A stretch of DNA of 64,000 nucleotides from Vreelandella zhanjiangensis DSM 21076 (GTDB lineage Bacteria; Pseudomonadota; Gammaproteobacteria; Pseudomonadales; Halomonadaceae): the NCBI RefSeq assembly GCF_000377665.1, contig NZ_KB898646.1:682001-746000 (forward strand), read 5' to 3'. Made by a program: the position numbers and the translations under genes. The notes under the pieces are model-generated. The model ran no database searches and was not told where the DNA came from. It worked only from the letters and a program-made list of their open reading frames with translations. This document shows, in pieces, positions 18,287 to 29,888 of the stretch (its first letter is position 1; the number at the start of each line of letters is the position of its first letter).

Positions 18287-18868
18287 TTACCCTTGGGTTA
18301 AACCGGAAAAACCGAGAAAGGCGAGAGACATCAAGCTGGCGGTAATCATGGCGATAGCGGCACCCCTGAACGGCTTGGGAATATCCGCCCCGGCCAAACG
18401 CTCACGCATGGCGGCAAAAAGCACCAGGATCAATGAAAAACCCAGCGCCGCTCCAAGCCCGTAAAGCGTGGTATGGAAAAAGCTTAACTCGCGGTTGAGC
18501 GAGAGCAGGGCGACACCCAACACCGCACAGTTGGTCGTGATCAAAGGCAGAAAGATGCCCAGCACTTGATGCAGCAGCGGGCTTAAATGGCGCACCATAA
18601 TCTCGGTGAACTGCACAACCGCGGCAATCACCACAATAAAGCTGATGGTGCGTAAATAGGTGACGTCCAGCGGCACCAGTAGGCCGTAATACACCACGTA
18701 GCTTGCCGCTGACGCGAGGGTAAGCACGAAGGTAGTCGCCAGTGACATGCCCATCGCCGATTCCAGCTTATTGGATACCCCCATAAAAGGGCACAAGCCT
18801 AAAAACTGTACTAATACAAAGTTATTGACCAACGCTGTGCTGATCAAAATGATAAATAATTCACTCAT
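18287..18868 (-). CDS. rsxA: Rnf/Rsx complex subunit A
   Basis: 193 residues, six membrane helices, with [20 protein letters not shown] at the N-terminus and [16 protein letters not shown] in the middle, the pair of Cys-containing segments that hold the iron-sulfur site with RnfE. The ATG at 18868 overlaps the TGA of the diguanylate cyclase gene (ATGA), so rnfA is the first true Rnf gene but not the first gene of the operon. Confidence 0.96.
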   Translation of the reverse strand: MSELFIILISTALVNNFVLVQFLGLCPFMGVSNKLESAMGMSLATTFVLTLASAASYVVYYGLLVPLDVTYLRTISFIVVIAAVVQFTEIMVRHLSPLLHQVLGIFLPLITTNCAVLGVALLSLNRELSFFHTTLYGLGAALGFSLILVLFAAMRERLAGADIPKPFRGAAIAMITASLMSLAFLGFSGLTQG

Positions 18869-20466
18869 AGTGACGTATCGTAGCGGTAAGCAGAAAAATC
18901 AGCGTTAGGCGGTGTGAATATCTTGACCTGATGGCGTCCTGCCGCTTTGGCACTGTAAAGCGCTTGATCGGCGGTGCTCATTAATACATTCGGAGAAATA
19001 TCGGTCCCTTCGTCAAGCGACCCTATACCTACGCTAATAGTAACATAGGGCGCTACGGGCGAGGCCAGGTGAGGCAACGCTAAAGCATCTATTGTGTTAT
19101 GCAGCAACTGGCCAATATGCTTTGCCTGTTGGGCCGAGGTATTGGGAAGCAATGCGCTAAATTCTTCACCCCCGGTTCGGGCGATTAAAAAATCATGCGT
19201 GGTGGCTACTTTTTGCAGCGCCTGGGCGACCTGCTGCAAGCACTGATCGCCTCTTTGATGCCCATAGTGGTCATTGAACAGCTTGAAATGATCGATATCC
19301 AGCATCATCACGGCGAGTGGCTGCGATGACGCCTCCATTTCATGAATAGACGCATGAAGGCGCTGGTCGAACAGCCGCCGGTTAGGCAGGCCCGTTAAAG
19401 AATCATGCGTTGAGAGTTTTAAAAGCTCAGCATTAAGCTCGCTCTGACGACTTAGCTGTTGCTCAAAGCTTCGCGCCAACATACCAATTTCATCATTACG
19501 CCGACAAAGCAATGCAGAGTCCAGGCTGCTGTCTTCGCTTGACGTCTGTTTTGCAAAAACGGCCAGTGCTTTCAGCGGCTTTAAAATCATGCGTTCCATA
19601 AGCCAGAGTACAAAGCCAATGACAAACAGCATAAGGCAGGCTGTCCAGATTAACACATAGCGAATGGTGCTTAAGCTTGCCAAGTAATGAGTACGATTCA
19701 GCTGAGTGCCTACTAGGATACTAATAGCGGGCACATTTGTAGGCAGTAGATGCTGGGCGTAAATCGTCTCGCCTTCAATGTTGGTTAACGGGATCGCGTC
19801 AGAAGTAGGTTGTTGCTCAATAGTGATCGGCAGGCCGGTCACATTTTCCATCTGCACTACCCATTTTTTATCTATTAAACGCACTTTTGCTAACCAGCCG
19901 GTGCTTGGGCCACTGCCATCGGTGCGCAAAATCGGCGTGATAGCTACCATGGCAGGCGAGCTAATACCTGGGAAAAGAAAATACTGTTGATCAGGAGTGT
20001 TTTCTATTGACTGCCGAATACTGTCAATAAACGGCGCCATCCAGGTGCAGTCATCAACAACGCGCGAACAGGTTGCAAAATGGTGGGTGTCAGGCGCCAA
20101 GCCTGAAAGGTAGTAAATCTCGCCATTAACATCGAAAAACGCTATTAGCTGATAGCGCATCTCCTCCATCATTTCAGGGCTGAAGTTAACCTCAGCGTAG
20201 CGTGGCTGGTTACCTTGAACGAATAGATAAGTATCGTCCCAGTTTGCCCAATCGCGCGCCTGAGCCAGAAGGTCTTGCTGGGCCAAGACTAGGCCACGCT
20301 CAACGCGTTTTAACTCCTGGCTGATAATGCCGCGCTCTTCTTCATGCAACGCCGGAAAAATAAACCATTGGCTCATCACGACTAACGAACATAGAGCGAG
20401 CAATAGCACACCACTCAACGCTACTAAAAATTGAAAACGCAGTGATTGAGAGAAGTGCCGGAGCAT
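18865..20466 (-). CDS. CHASE4-like sensor diguanylate cyclase
   Basis: 533 residues. A membrane helix (about 10-35), a periplasmic CHASE4-type sensor (about 40-265, [14 protein letters not shown]), a second helix, a HAMP-like region and a GGDEF domain with an active GGEEF site (RTGGEEF) and [18 protein letters not shown]. No RxxD inhibitory site sits before GGEEF, so product feedback is unlikely. It makes c-di-GMP from GTP. Start chosen at ATG 20466, with AGG about 8 bases before and the first helix close behind; ATG 20517 lacks a ribosome site. Its stop overlaps rnfA by 4 bases. Confidence 0.85.
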   Translation of the reverse strand: MLRHFSQSLRFQFLVALSGVLLLALCSLVVMSQWFIFPALHEEERGIISQELKRVERGLVLAQQDLLAQARDWANWDDTYLFVQGNQPRYAEVNFSPEMMEEMRYQLIAFFDVNGEIYYLSGLAPDTHHFATCSRVVDDCTWMAPFIDSIRQSIENTPDQQYFLFPGISSPAMVAITPILRTDGSGPSTGWLAKVRLIDKKWVVQMENVTGLPITIEQQPTSDAIPLTNIEGETIYAQHLLPTNVPAISILVGTQLNRTHYLASLSTIRYVLIWTACLMLFVIGFVLWLMERMILKPLKALAVFAKQTSSEDSSLDSALLCRRNDEIGMLARSFEQQLSRQSELNAELLKLSTHDSLTGLPNRRLFDQRLHASIHEMEASSQPLAVMMLDIDHFKLFNDHYGHQRGDQCLQQVAQALQKVATTHDFLIARTGGEEFSALLPNTSAQQAKHIGQLLHNTIDALALPHLASPVAPYVTISVGIGSLDEGTDISPNVLMSTADQALYSAKAAGRHQVKIFTPPNADFSAYRYDTSL

Positions 20467-20523
20467 AAGCAAGCCTGAACGGGTATCGTTGGAGAAGTGT
20501 TTTATTTGGAAAAACATAGAAAA

Positions 20524-20550
20524 GGGGTAGAGCCTGACCAACTCTACCCC
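20524..20550 (-). terminator. Terminator after metG
   Basis: GGGGTAGAG and CTCTACCCC form a 9-bp perfect stem with a 9-base loop. On the minus strand the stem is followed by TTTTCTATGTTTTT, and it lies 22 bases past the metG stop, so it should end the metG transcript before the cyclase-Rnf operon. Confidence 0.75.
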
Positions 20551-20572
20551 CTGTCCATGTCGAAAGCGCGGG

Positions 20573-22609
20573 CTACATTACACGTTGACCGGGTTCGGCA
20601 CCAGCATCTGGTGAAAGGAGGTAAATGCCGTCCTTGTTGGCTGAAGCAAGCACCATGCCTTCTGAGAGGCCAAAGCGCATTTTACGCGGTGCGAGGTTAG
20701 CAACCATGACGGTAAGACGCCCTTCAAGCGCTTCGGGTGCATAGGAGCTGCGAATGCCGGAGAAAACGTTGCGGGTTTCGCCGCCTAAATCCAGCGTCAA
20801 TTGCAGCAGCTTGTCGGCGCCCTCTACGTACTGTGCCTTGGTGATGCGGGCAATGCGCAAGTCTACCTTGGCAAAGTCGTCAAAGCTGATTTCGGCAGCA
20901 ATGGGGTCGTCTGCCAGAGGTCCTTTAGGAGCTTCCTTAAGCTTTTGCTCTTCCACCAGATCCTCCTTTGAGGCTTCAATCATGGCGTCGATTTTGTCGC
21001 GTTCTACTCGGGTCATAAGGGGTTTGAATTTCTCCACCTCATGGCTCACCAGTACGCTATGACGACTTTCCCAGTTAAGTGAGTCAAGCTTCAAGAAGGC
21101 TTGTGCCTGGGCAGCCATGGTAGGTACCACTGGGGCTAAGTACACCATCAACTGGCGGAAGAGGTTAATGCCTACTGAACAAATCTCGAGCACTTCTTCG
21201 TCACGACCGTCCTGCTTGGCAAGCGCCCAGGGTTCTTTGTCGGCGATGTAGGTGTTCGCTTCGTCAGCCAGCTCCATAATTTTGCGCATGGCACGGCTAA
21301 ACTCACGGGCTTCGAAGTCCGCGGCAATATCGTCACCAGCGGAGATAAACCGAGCAACCATCTGCGGCTCGGCGCAGTGGGCCGAAAGCGTACCGCCACC
21401 CAGTTTCTTAACAAACCCAGCACAACGGCTGGCAATATTGACTACTTTACCGACCAAGTCTGAATTAACCCGTGCGGCAAAGTCATCCAGATTGAGGTCC
21501 AGGTCATCCACTTTCGAGGTGAGTTTGGCAGCAAAGTAATAACGCAAATATTCAGGGTTAAGATAATCGGCGTAGGTGGCAGCCTTGATAAAGGTACCCC
21601 GGGACTTCGACATCTTGGCGCCATCGACGGTTAGAAACCCGTGACAGTTGACGGCCGTAGGTGTGCGCAGATCGGCACCATGCAGCATGGCCGGCCAGAA
21701 AAGTGCGTGGAAATAAACGATGTCCTTGCCAATGAAATGATAGACCTCGGCGCTGGAATCCTTTTGCCAGTAGCTATCAAAATCGATGCCTTCACGATCG
21801 CATAGATTTTTAAAGCTGGCCAAGTAGCCGATAGGCGCATCAAGCCAAACATAAAAATACTTGCCCGGCGCATCCGGAATTTCAAACCCGAAGTAGGGCG
21901 CATCCCGGGAAATATCCCACTCATTAAAACCTGACTCAAACCACTCCATCAGCTTGTTGCGGATTTGCGGCTGCACGTGGCCGTCGTTGATCCATGCCTG
22001 CAAAAACTCGGCAAAGTCGGGCAGTTTAAAGAAGTAGTGCGTTGAACTGCGCACTTCTGGAATGGCGCCAGAAATAGCTGAGACCGGGTTGATCAGGTCG
22101 GCTGGGGTATAGGTGGCGCCGCATTTTTCGCAGTTATCGCCATACTGGTCGTCGGTGCCACATTTTGGACAGGTACCCTTGATGAAGCGGTCTGCCAGAA
22201 ACAGGCCTTTTTGAGGATCGTACATCTGCTCGATATCGCGGGTAGCAATATGGCCTTTGTCGCGCAGACGCTTATAGATTAGCTCGCTGAGATGACGGTT
22301 CTCATCGGAATGTGTGGAGTGGTAGTTATCAAAGCCCACGCCAAAACGCGAAAAGTCTTCCTGATGATCCCGCGAAACCCGGTCAATCAAGGCTTCTGGT
22401 GAGATGCCTTCCTGCTCGGCACGCAGCATGATGGCCGTGCCATGAGCATCGTCGGCGCAAACGTAGTAGCACTGCTGGCCACGGCTTTTCTGAAAACGTA
22501 CCCAGATATCGGTTTGGATATATTCAAGCAAGTGACCGAGGTGAATAGCTCCATTAGCGTAGGGGAGCGCGCTGGTCACCAGAATGTTGCGCGTGGCAGA
22601 GTTAGACAT
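20573..22609 (-). CDS. metG: Methionyl-tRNA synthetase
   Basis: 678 residues, class I synthetase. HIGH box reads HLGH (about 21-24), the zinc domain has CPKC and CEKC pairs, and KMSKS is in [11 protein letters not shown]. The C-terminal 110 or so residues form the EMAP/Trbp111-type tRNA-binding domain ([14 protein letters not shown]), which dimerises. Charges tRNA-Met and initiator tRNA. It ends before a strong terminator. Confidence 0.97.
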   Translation of the reverse strand: MSNSATRNILVTSALPYANGAIHLGHLLEYIQTDIWVRFQKSRGQQCYYVCADDAHGTAIMLRAEQEGISPEALIDRVSRDHQEDFSRFGVGFDNYHSTHSDENRHLSELIYKRLRDKGHIATRDIEQMYDPQKGLFLADRFIKGTCPKCGTDDQYGDNCEKCGATYTPADLINPVSAISGAIPEVRSSTHYFFKLPDFAEFLQAWINDGHVQPQIRNKLMEWFESGFNEWDISRDAPYFGFEIPDAPGKYFYVWLDAPIGYLASFKNLCDREGIDFDSYWQKDSSAEVYHFIGKDIVYFHALFWPAMLHGADLRTPTAVNCHGFLTVDGAKMSKSRGTFIKAATYADYLNPEYLRYYFAAKLTSKVDDLDLNLDDFAARVNSDLVGKVVNIASRCAGFVKKLGGGTLSAHCAEPQMVARFISAGDDIAADFEAREFSRAMRKIMELADEANTYIADKEPWALAKQDGRDEEVLEICSVGINLFRQLMVYLAPVVPTMAAQAQAFLKLDSLNWESRHSVLVSHEVEKFKPLMTRVERDKIDAMIEASKEDLVEEQKLKEAPKGPLADDPIAAEISFDDFAKVDLRIARITKAQYVEGADKLLQLTLDLGGETRNVFSGIRSSYAPEALEGRLTVMVANLAPRKMRFGLSEGMVLASANKDGIYLLSPDAGAEPGQRVM

Positions 22610-22746
22610 GGTGAATGATAATTCCGATTAGGCAATGACAATAAAACGGCGAAGTTAACCGGCGGCTTGGCCGGTAGCGTAATTAAGTGGCGAAGATGTC
22701 AGCAGGTCAGATGAATCAGACGTCTGCATCTTCACTTTTCATGAGG

Positions 22747-23028
22747 CTAGTACAGCGCTTGCTCTTCTTGAACGACTTCTTTCAAAAGTTCTAAAAACAG
22801 CTTGTCGGCCTCTGAATGCTCGGCAGGATCTTCTGGAATATGCACACTGGTAGTGTTCGAAATTTCATTGGCGATCTGTGCCATGACGGCCGGGCTGCTG
22901 CCTTCAGTTAACTGCTGGCGAGCGATCACCAGCGACTGTTCAAGAATATTGGGGTCTTGAAGCAGCTTTCGTATAAAACCGCGTAGTTCGTTAATAATAC
23001 GCGTTTTTTGAATTTCTGATGCAGACAT
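22747..23028 (-). CDS. Hypothetical protein, 93 residues
   Basis: A soluble, acidic, mostly helical protein (MSASEIQKTRIINELRGFI at the N-terminus, FLELLKEVVQEEQ at the C-terminus) that I do not recognise. Start ATG 23028 has AAGGAG 7 bases upstream, a strong site; the frame open further upstream lacks one. It stands alone upstream of metG, with a short hairpin-rich gap (22693-22735, GAAGATG pairing with CATCTTC) after its stop that may terminate it. Confidence 0.6.
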   Translation of the reverse strand: MSASEIQKTRIINELRGFIRKLLQDPNILEQSLVIARQQLTEGSSPAVMAQIANEISNTTSVHIPEDPAEHSEADKLFLELLKEVVQEEQALY

Positions 23029-23152
23029 AAAGCTCTCCTTAACGCCGCGCTTGAGCATATTGGCAAGCGCAGCCAGTCAATGCATTGACCATAGCATTTT
23101 TTCGTGGAGCGGGCATGGCTCGTCTGGGTTCAAAGCCGGTAGCGCAATCCTA

Positions 23153-24337
23153 TTATTTAAGCGTCAAACGCCCCGCCTTATGTTTAACGGGGTTGGCATA
23201 CTGTGCTAACCAGTATGGCCGAAGGTTCTCAGGAACGCTCTCCATGCGCGCTTTAAAGCGCTCGCGGTCCTGGCGGGTAATCGTCTTGCGAGCCACTAAC
23301 TCAGGTGCTTCGCCGAGTGCTTCCAGGGCCAGATAATGGCTTGGATAAAGCCGATAACCGCCGATGACTTGGCGATCAATCTCCGCCGCTACTTCGTCTG
23401 GGGTAGCCATATCGGCACCTACCGGGCTACCAAAGCGCAGCTGCACTCTGCCTTTTTCACCGGTGATACCCGCGACAATCGAGCGAATATCTTCAAATTC
23501 GCTTTTTGCGTAGCTTCCCTGGTTCGCTATGTCATGCAGCTCCTGGGCCTTTTGCAGGTCACAGGGGTCGTATTCATAGCTAATGGAGACCGGGACGAGT
23601 TTAAGCTCAGCCACGGCGTCGCCAAACACCATGTCGCGCTCTGCATTACGCTTGGCCATGATGAGCATCTTGATGATCGCGGGGTCAGTGCGGTCAATGC
23701 CGTTTTTGGCACGCCCTTCACGCTGCGCCATCCAGATAGAGTGGTTGTCGTCGGTAATCGAGTGGCGAATATAGGCGGAAAGCTGCTGGTAGGCGGCCAG
23801 CATTGCGCGCTTGCCGCGTGCGCTTCTCGGAACGATAAAGCTTTTATTAAGCCGCATCAGATCAGTGACATACGGTTTTTTCAGCAAATTATCGCCGATG
23901 GCAATACGCACCGTATCGCGCCCTGCCTGGTAGAGCGCATAGTTAACAAAGGCGGGATCGAGCGATATATCACGGTGGTTACCAATAAACAGATAGGCAC
24001 TTTCTGGATCGAGCTTATCCAGGCCTGATACTTCGAATGCATCTGTCGTGGTGCGAATCATGCGCTCCATGTAGCTGGCAATGCGCATTTGAAAATCGCG
24101 TACCGTCGTGACCCCTTTTACTTCACGCTGTATCGCATTGCTTGCAAGCTTACGCGCAAGCGATGGAACCCAGCGTGCCATGCGGGGCAATCGAAAGCGG
24201 GTAAGCGCATCCAGTAGCTCGCTGTCGCGGGCCAGTCGTGCAAGGACATCGGCCACTTCGCTGTCCGTATACGGGCGTATATCTGCCCACGGGTCGGTGG
24301 CATTCAGAGCGTTGGTTACGTCGTTGTGTTGAGTCAT
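23153..24337 (-). CDS. PlsC-type acyltransferase family protein
   Basis: 394 residues, LPLAT fold. The catalytic HX4D motif is in GNHRDISLDP (about residue 118), with FIVPRSARGKRAM and WMAQREGRAKNG as the acceptor-binding blocks. No clear membrane helix is visible, unlike classical PlsC, and the length is greater, so it belongs to a larger-sized subgroup seen in marine gammaproteobacteria. Likely acylates a lysophospholipid or related acceptor at the inner membrane; the exact substrate is unknown. Transcribed alone, 55 bases after rdgC. Confidence 0.8.
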   Translation of the reverse strand: MTQHNDVTNALNATDPWADIRPYTDSEVADVLARLARDSELLDALTRFRLPRMARWVPSLARKLASNAIQREVKGVTTVRDFQMRIASYMERMIRTTTDAFEVSGLDKLDPESAYLFIGNHRDISLDPAFVNYALYQAGRDTVRIAIGDNLLKKPYVTDLMRLNKSFIVPRSARGKRAMLAAYQQLSAYIRHSITDDNHSIWMAQREGRAKNGIDRTDPAIIKMLIMAKRNAERDMVFGDAVAELKLVPVSISYEYDPCDLQKAQELHDIANQGSYAKSEFEDIRSIVAGITGEKGRVQLRFGSPVGADMATPDEVAAEIDRQVIGGYRLYPSHYLALEALGEAPELVARKTITRQDRERFKARMESVPENLRPYWLAQYANPVKHKAGRLTLK

Positions 24338-24392
24338 GCGATCCGTTGGATGATAAACAGTAAAAATCGATTCATTGCAGCGAGATCAAACG

Positions 24393-25331
24393 TTAGGCAT
24401 CTGCTGGCGTCGCAGGTTCCTGCTTGTTTTCACCATCCAGCCACTCTATCAGACGAGCAACGTCATCGGATAACGCCTGCGCCATTAAAATAAAGTCGGT
24501 TTCAAGCCGGGCCAGGGCGTCATCGCCATCGTCTGCGTGGTCCGCTTCTTCGATCAAGGCATCGCCAAAACGTAGCGATTTAAGCGCGAGGTCGTCATGC
24601 AGTACAAAACTTAAGCGACCTTCCAGGCTCATCGCGAGCTTGCTTGCCTGACGCCCACTTTCCAGCAGTTGCTGAATTTCATCGCTATCCAGATCAACCT
24701 GACGGGCGCGGAGTACGCCATCATCGCCTTTGGCTTTGAGTTCAACCTGATCACCCAGCTGTAAATCCGCAGGGCGGCTGGCGGGGTCGCCAAGCCAGGT
24801 CGTCATCGCGCGGATGGGTAGCGTCTGGGACGATAAAGGCGTTGCTTTAAGGCTGCCCAGTGTCTCACGGAGTAGATCCAGAAGATCTTCAGCTCGGGTG
24901 CGGGAGCTTGCGTTAATGCCAATCAAGTGGCGTCGCGTATCCCACCACAGATCAATCTTCTGGCTGCGCACAAAGGCACGCGGAAGAAGCGCTTCGGTTA
25001 CCTGCTCTTTGAGCGCCGTCTTCTCTTTACGGGTTACCTTGCGGCCTTCACGGGCTTCTATGTCGGCAACCTGCTCATCGACTTCTTCTTTCACCACCGA
25101 GGCGGGGAGCAGGCGTTCTTGACGCAATACCGAAAGCAAACGCTGGCCTTGAATCTCGTGGAGCAACTGGCCGCCGCTAAGCCGTCCTGCGGGAGCTGTC
25201 CAGCCCAGGCGTCGGGCATCCGCATTGCCCAGCGGTTTGGCTGCGTGAGCTTGTAGCGCATCAGAAAGTGTTGTGCTGTCGAGCTCTGGCGCGCCGTGTA
25301 GGCGATATAAATGCAGATGCTTAAACCACAT
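24393..25331 (-). CDS. rdgC: Recombination-associated protein RdgC
   Basis: 312 residues, near the family's 303. It begins MWFKHLHLYRL, the usual RdgC start, and holds the GWTAP and LLHEIQGQRLLS segments. RdgC forms a ring on double-stranded DNA and restrains RecA in the nucleoid. Start ATG 25331 was chosen because the family begins there and GGTGA precedes it; ten more in-frame codons upstream are not family sequence. Confidence 0.95.
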   Translation of the reverse strand: MWFKHLHLYRLHGAPELDSTTLSDALQAHAAKPLGNADARRLGWTAPAGRLSGGQLLHEIQGQRLLSVLRQERLLPASVVKEEVDEQVADIEAREGRKVTRKEKTALKEQVTEALLPRAFVRSQKIDLWWDTRRHLIGINASSRTRAEDLLDLLRETLGSLKATPLSSQTLPIRAMTTWLGDPASRPADLQLGDQVELKAKGDDGVLRARQVDLDSDEIQQLLESGRQASKLAMSLEGRLSFVLHDDLALKSLRFGDALIEEADHADDGDDALARLETDFILMAQALSDDVARLIEWLDGENKQEPATPADA

Positions 25332-25500
25332 GTCACCGATCCTGTTCAAAAGGTGGCACATTATGTCGAAAGCGGGGCATTCGTGCCAGCACCTTACCGT
25401 ATAGGTGCTTATTGTATGTGTTTTAAACTTGTGTTTGATTAAGTCCTTGGCTCATCAGCCACATTTTAAGTTAACTGATTCACTAGTTAGAGGAGTTGTC

Positions 25501-25935
25501 ATGTCCATATCGCTCTCTCGCGTTCATCTGCGCGTTCGTGGTTTTCATTTGGATGGTTACGGGCATGTCAACAACGCCCGCTATCTGGAATTTATGGAGG
25601 AGGGTCGCTGGGCATTCTTTGACGAACATCCGGCGCTGATTAGCGAGCTTCATGAAGCCGGGCGTGCTTTTGTCGTGGTGAATCTGAATATTGATTACCG
25701 CGCGGCGGCAGGGCATGGCGATGATTTAATCGTATTGACGGGTATTGTGGATGTGGGCGAGCGAAGCGCCATTTGCCATCATCGAATTTATCGAGACGAT
25801 GGTGTACTGATTGCCCAGGCAGACCTCACCTTTGTGCTTCTCGATATGCAGGCCAATAAGGCGGCGACCATCGAAGGCAGCGTGAGTAATGCGCTTAAAG
25901 GATTGATACTAACCAAAGACCAGTTTTCGGTATAA
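25501..25935 (+). CDS. fadM: Acyl-CoA thioesterase, FadM-like
   Basis: 144 residues, hotdog fold. The sequence follows E. coli FadM closely: VRGFHLDGYGHVNNARYLEF near the N-terminus, with the catalytic Asp and the HVNN turn, then AFVVVNLNIDYR. FadM hydrolyses long-chain acyl-CoA in the cytoplasm during fatty acid breakdown. ATG at 25501 has GAGGAG 6 bases upstream. It is monocistronic, between divergent rdgC and the gyrA promoter region. Confidence 0.85.
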   Translation: MSISLSRVHLRVRGFHLDGYGHVNNARYLEFMEEGRWAFFDEHPALISELHEAGRAFVVVNLNIDYRAAAGHGDDLIVLTGIVDVGERSAICHHRIYRDDGVLIAQADLTFVLLDMQANKAATIEGSVSNALKGLILTKDQFSV

Positions 25936-25977
25936 CAATCAATGCGCGGTACCCGGCTGCCCTTGCTGCGGATGCAG

Positions 25978-25986
25978 TGGTATGAT
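25978..25986 (+). promoter_or_regulatory. Candidate extended -10 promoter of gyrA
   Basis: TGGTATGAT matches the extended -10 pattern TGnTATAAT with one mismatch and lies about 100 bases before the gyrA start. No good -35 hexamer is found at the right spacing, as is common for extended -10 promoters. Position on the + strand only supports a guess. Confidence 0.4.
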
Positions 25987-26084
25987 GTAGCAGTATCTGC
26001 GCACCGTCTTACTGTCTAGCAGTAGCGGTATTTAAGCGCTTTCAACTCTCGCAGTGCCAATGCAGTGCAAAGGATCTGACTTTC

Positions 26085-28796
26085 ATGGGTGACATCGCCA
26101 GAGAAATCTTGCCCGTCAATATTGAAGACGAGCTCAAACAGTCGTATCTCGACTATGCGATGAGTGTCATTATCGGCCGCGCGCTACCCGATGTGCGTGA
26201 CGGTCTGAAACCTGTTCACCGGCGTGTGCTGTTTGCCATGCATGAACTGGGTAATGACTGGAATAAACCGTACAAGAAATCGGCGCGTGTTGTCGGCGAT
26301 GTCATCGGTAAATATCACCCGCATGGTGATAGTGCGGTTTACGACACCATCGTACGGATGGCGCAGCACTTTTCGATGCGCCACGTTCTGGTCGACGGCC
26401 AGGGCAACTTCGGTTCGATTGATGGCGATAACGCCGCCGCCATGCGTTATACCGAGGTGCGCATGTCGCGCCTGGCGCATGAGCTGCTGGCGGATCTTGA
26501 AAAAGATACCGTCGATTGGGTCGATAACTATGACGGTACCGAACGTATTCCTGCCGTATTACCCACTAAAGTGCCCAACCTGCTGATTAACGGCTCGTCG
26601 GGTATTGCGGTAGGCATGGCGACCAATATTCCACCGCACAACATGCGCGAAGTTATCGACGGCTGTTTGGCGTTGATCGATGACTACACGCTGTCGGTGG
26701 ACGATCTGATGGAGTACATCCCCGGCCCTGATTTCCCCACCGCGGGTATTATCAATGGACGCGCCGGCATTTTAGATGCTTACCGCACTGGGCGTGGGCG
26801 CATCTATGTACGTGCCAGCCACACGATCGAGCACCATGATAAGACGGGTCGTGATCACATCATCATTACCGAGCTGCCTTATCAGGTAAACAAAGCGCGC
26901 CTGATTGAAAAAATCGCCGAGCTGGTTAAAGAAAAGAAAATCGAAGGCATTGCCGAGCTGCGCGATGAGTCTGATAAAGACGGCTTGCGGGTCGTTATCG
27001 AGATTAAACGTGGCGAGTCGGGTGAAGTCGTCGTTAATAATCTCTTTGCCCAGACACAGCTTCAAAACGTGTTTGGTATCAATATGGTGGCCCTTGAAAA
27101 TGGCCAGCCACGCACGCTGAACCTGAAAGAAATGCTGGAAGCGTTTATTCGTCACCGCCGTGAGGTGGTGACGCGTCGTACGCTGTTTGAGCTTAAGAAA
27201 GCGCGTGAGCGCGGGCATATATTGGAAGGCCTGGCGGTTGCCATCTCGAATATTGATGAAATCATCGAGATGATTAAAGCCTCGCCCAATGCCGCTGAAG
27301 CCAAAGAGAAGCTGTTGACGAAAACGTGGCAGCCTGGCCAGGTCACCGGGATGCTAGAGCGGGCGGGCGCCACGTCATGCAAGCCCGAAGAGCTGGATGA
27401 AAGCTTTGGCCTTAATCCCTCGGCTACCGAATACCGCTTATCACCTGCCCAAGCGCAGGCCATTCTTGAGCTGCGTCTGCATCGCTTAACCGGTCTTGAG
27501 ACCGAGAAGCTGCTCAATGAATACCTGGCTATTCTGGAAAGAATCGCCGAGCTGACCGAAATCCTTGCCTCGGCCGACCGGTTGATGGAAGTGATTCGCG
27601 AAGAACTGCATGCCGTACGTGATCAATATGGTAATGATCGCCGCACTGAAATTCAGGCAAGCCATCTGGATCTATCGATCGAAGACCTGATTGCTGAAGA
27701 AGACATGGTGGTTACCGTGTCACGCTCTGGCTACGCCAAAACCCAGCCGCTTTCGGATTATCAAGCGCAGCGGCGTGGTGGGCGCGGCAAGTCGGCAACG
27801 TCGATGAAGGACGAGGATGTGATTGAACATCTGCTCGTTGCTTCAACCCACGATACCGTTCTGCTGTTCTCCAACCGCGGTAAAGTGTATTGGCTGAAAG
27901 TGTACGAGATGCCGTCCGCTAGCCGCGGCTCGCGCGGCAAGCCCCTGGTCAATATGCTGCCGCTGGAAGAGGGCGAATCGGTTAACGCCATTCTGCCGGT
28001 ACGTGATTACGATCCGGAGCACTATATCTTCTTCGCGACCGCCAATGGCACCGTGAAGCGGACAAGCCTTGAGCAGTTCTCTCGTCCGCGTAGCGTGGGT
28101 CTGATTGCCATCGACCTGGAAGAAGGCGACCGTCTGGTCGGCGCGGCCATTACGTCAGGCTCTGACCATGCCATGCTGCTCTCTTCAAATGGTAAAGCGA
28201 TCCGTTTTGAAGAAGGCAAGGCGCGGGCAATGGGCCGTACCGCTCGCGGTGTGCGTGGCATGCGTCTGGCGGATGGCGCTGAAGTGATCAGCCTGATCAT
28301 CCCCAAAAGCCAGCAGATTGACGCGGAAGCCGATGCCGATGTGGTTGCAGAAGGTGTTGAAGAAAGCGTCACTGAAAGCACCCAGGTAGAAGGTCAGATC
28401 TACATTCTGACGGCCAGTGAAAATGGTTACGGCAAGCGTACGCGTCTGGAAGAATTCCCGCTGCGTGGGCGTGGCGGTCAAGGTGTTATCGCCATGCAGA
28501 CCAGTGAGCGCAACGGTTCGCTGGTAGCCGCCATGCAGGTTTATGACAGCGATGAAATGATGCTGATTACAGACCGTGGAACGCTGGTGCGTACACGCGT
28601 GGAAGAGGTTTCTACCACTTCGCGTAATACCCAGGGCGTCATGCTGATTCGTCTGGGTAAAGAAGAAAAACTGGTTAAAACCGTGCGTGTTGATGAGCCT
28701 GTTGACAGTGAGCTGGAGACACTGGTTGAAGAGGGCGAGCAAGACAACGCGGACGCAAGCGCACAGGACACTGGGACTGATGACACGTCACTATAA
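26085..28796 (+). CDS. gyrA: DNA gyrase subunit A
   Basis: 903 residues. Catalytic Tyr122 (AAAMRYTE) and quinolone-region residues Ser83 and Asp87 (HGDSAVYD) keep the E. coli numbering and wild-type residues, so the common gyrA quinolone-resistance changes are absent. The GyrA box QRRGGRG and the six-bladed C-terminal domain that wraps DNA are present, and the tail is acidic, rich in Glu and Asp. With GyrB it introduces negative supercoils. The last 17 bases overlap the start of serC, which begins a large amino acid operon. Confidence 0.98.
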   Translation: MGDIAREILPVNIEDELKQSYLDYAMSVIIGRALPDVRDGLKPVHRRVLFAMHELGNDWNKPYKKSARVVGDVIGKYHPHGDSAVYDTIVRMAQHFSMRHVLVDGQGNFGSIDGDNAAAMRYTEVRMSRLAHELLADLEKDTVDWVDNYDGTERIPAVLPTKVPNLLINGSSGIAVGMATNIPPHNMREVIDGCLALIDDYTLSVDDLMEYIPGPDFPTAGIINGRAGILDAYRTGRGRIYVRASHTIEHHDKTGRDHIIITELPYQVNKARLIEKIAELVKEKKIEGIAELRDESDKDGLRVVIEIKRGESGEVVVNNLFAQTQLQNVFGINMVALENGQPRTLNLKEMLEAFIRHRREVVTRRTLFELKKARERGHILEGLAVAISNIDEIIEMIKASPNAAEAKEKLLTKTWQPGQVTGMLERAGATSCKPEELDESFGLNPSATEYRLSPAQAQAILELRLHRLTGLETEKLLNEYLAILERIAELTEILASADRLMEVIREELHAVRDQYGNDRRTEIQASHLDLSIEDLIAEEDMVVTVSRSGYAKTQPLSDYQAQRRGGRGKSATSMKDEDVIEHLLVASTHDTVLLFSNRGKVYWLKVYEMPSASRGSRGKPLVNMLPLEEGESVNAILPVRDYDPEHYIFFATANGTVKRTSLEQFSRPRSVGLIAIDLEEGDRLVGAAITSGSDHAMLLSSNGKAIRFEEGKARAMGRTARGVRGMRLADGAEVISLIIPKSQQIDAEADADVVAEGVEESVTESTQVEGQIYILTASENGYGKRTRLEEFPLRGRGGQGVIAMQTSERNGSLVAAMQVYDSDEMMLITDRGTLVRTRVEEVSTTSRNTQGVMLIRLGKEEKLVKTVRVDEPVDSELETLVEEGEQDNADASAQDTGTDDTSL

Positions 28797-29883
28797 CTTT
28801 TGTGCAGGGCCAGCGGCCCTGCCTGTTGCGGTGCTCGAAAGAGCCCGCAGCGAGCTGGTGGACTATCAAGGACGTGGCTTGTCCGTTATGGAGATGAGCC
28901 ACCGCAGCGATGAGTTTATCGCTATTGCTGAAAAGGCAGAGGTGGATTTCCGCCAGTTGCTCGGCGTTCCCGAAAATTATAAAGTGCTATTTTTGCAAGG
29001 CGGCGCCAGCCTGCAATTTTCCATGCTGCCCATGAACCTGTTGGGTCAGGGTGGCAGTGCTGACTTTATCCAGACAGGCATTTGGGGCAAAAAGGCACTT
29101 AACGAAGCCAAGCGGCTGGGCTATGCGTGTCATGTGGCGGGCAGCAGCGAGCCTAACGGGCACGTTGCTGTGCCTGAGCATGATGTACTGCGGGTCAGCA
29201 AAGACGCTGCCTATCTGCACTACACCTCCAATGAAACGATTGGTGGTCTGGAGTTTGATTACACGCCGCACATGACACGTGAGGATGGTCAATCCGTGCC
29301 GCTAGTGTGCGATATGTCATCCAACATTCTTTCCAAGCCAATTGATGTCTCGGAGTTTGGCGTTATCTACGCCGGAGCACAAAAGAATATAGGCCCTGCG
29401 GGATTAACACTGGTGGTGGTGCGTGATGATCTAATAGGCCGCGCTAAGCCGGATATTCCTTCGTTGTTTGATTATCAAATGCTGGCGGAAGCCGGGTCCA
29501 TGGTGAATACACCGCCAACCTATGCATGGTATTTGGCTGGGCTTGTCTTCGAATGGTTGCGCAATGATATCGGTGGTCTAACGGCTATGGATGCGATCAA
29601 TCAGCGCAAGTCGGACAAACTCTATGCCGCCATTGAAGCCAGCGATTTTTATAGCAATCCGATTGCTGAGCAGAACCGCTCACGCATGAACGTGCCGTTT
29701 GTGCTAGCCGATTCAGCGCTCGATAAGGCCTTTTTGCAAGAAGCGGATCAGGCTGGACTGCTAAATTTAAAAGGCCATCGCAGCGTGGGAGGAATGCGCG
29801 CCAGTTTGTACAATGCGGTGCCCGAAGAAGCGGTCGATGCATTGGTGGCTTTTATGGCAGATTTTGAAAAACGAAGGGGCTAA
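28780..29883 (+). CDS. serC: Phosphoserine aminotransferase
   Basis: 367 residues, PLP fold type I. Starts [15 protein letters not shown], the standard SerC start; the PLP Lys is in [10 protein letters not shown] and substrate residues in SHRSDEF. Makes phosphoserine for serine synthesis and a pyridoxal phosphate precursor. The ATG lies inside the end of gyrA in another frame, an unusual 17-base overlap, so serC translation is probably coupled to gyrA. pheA follows after 5 bases. Confidence 0.97.
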   Translation: MTRHYNFCAGPAALPVAVLERARSELVDYQGRGLSVMEMSHRSDEFIAIAEKAEVDFRQLLGVPENYKVLFLQGGASLQFSMLPMNLLGQGGSADFIQTGIWGKKALNEAKRLGYACHVAGSSEPNGHVAVPEHDVLRVSKDAAYLHYTSNETIGGLEFDYTPHMTREDGQSVPLVCDMSSNILSKPIDVSEFGVIYAGAQKNIGPAGLTLVVVRDDLIGRAKPDIPSLFDYQMLAEAGSMVNTPPTYAWYLAGLVFEWLRNDIGGLTAMDAINQRKSDKLYAAIEASDFYSNPIAEQNRSRMNVPFVLADSALDKAFLQEADQAGLLNLKGHRSVGGMRASLYNAVPEEAVDALVAFMADFEKRRG

Positions 29884-29888
29884 CAACT

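Noticed and set aside
23336..24028. 230-codon plus-strand open frame
   Set aside because: Antisense shadow of the PlsC-type acyltransferase gene; no family features and no ribosome site.
26331..26345. Quinolone-resistance change in gyrA
   Set aside because: Ser83 and Asp87 are both the susceptible residues.
28185..28742. 185-codon minus-strand open frame
   Set aside because: Antisense to the gyrA C-terminal domain; no family content.
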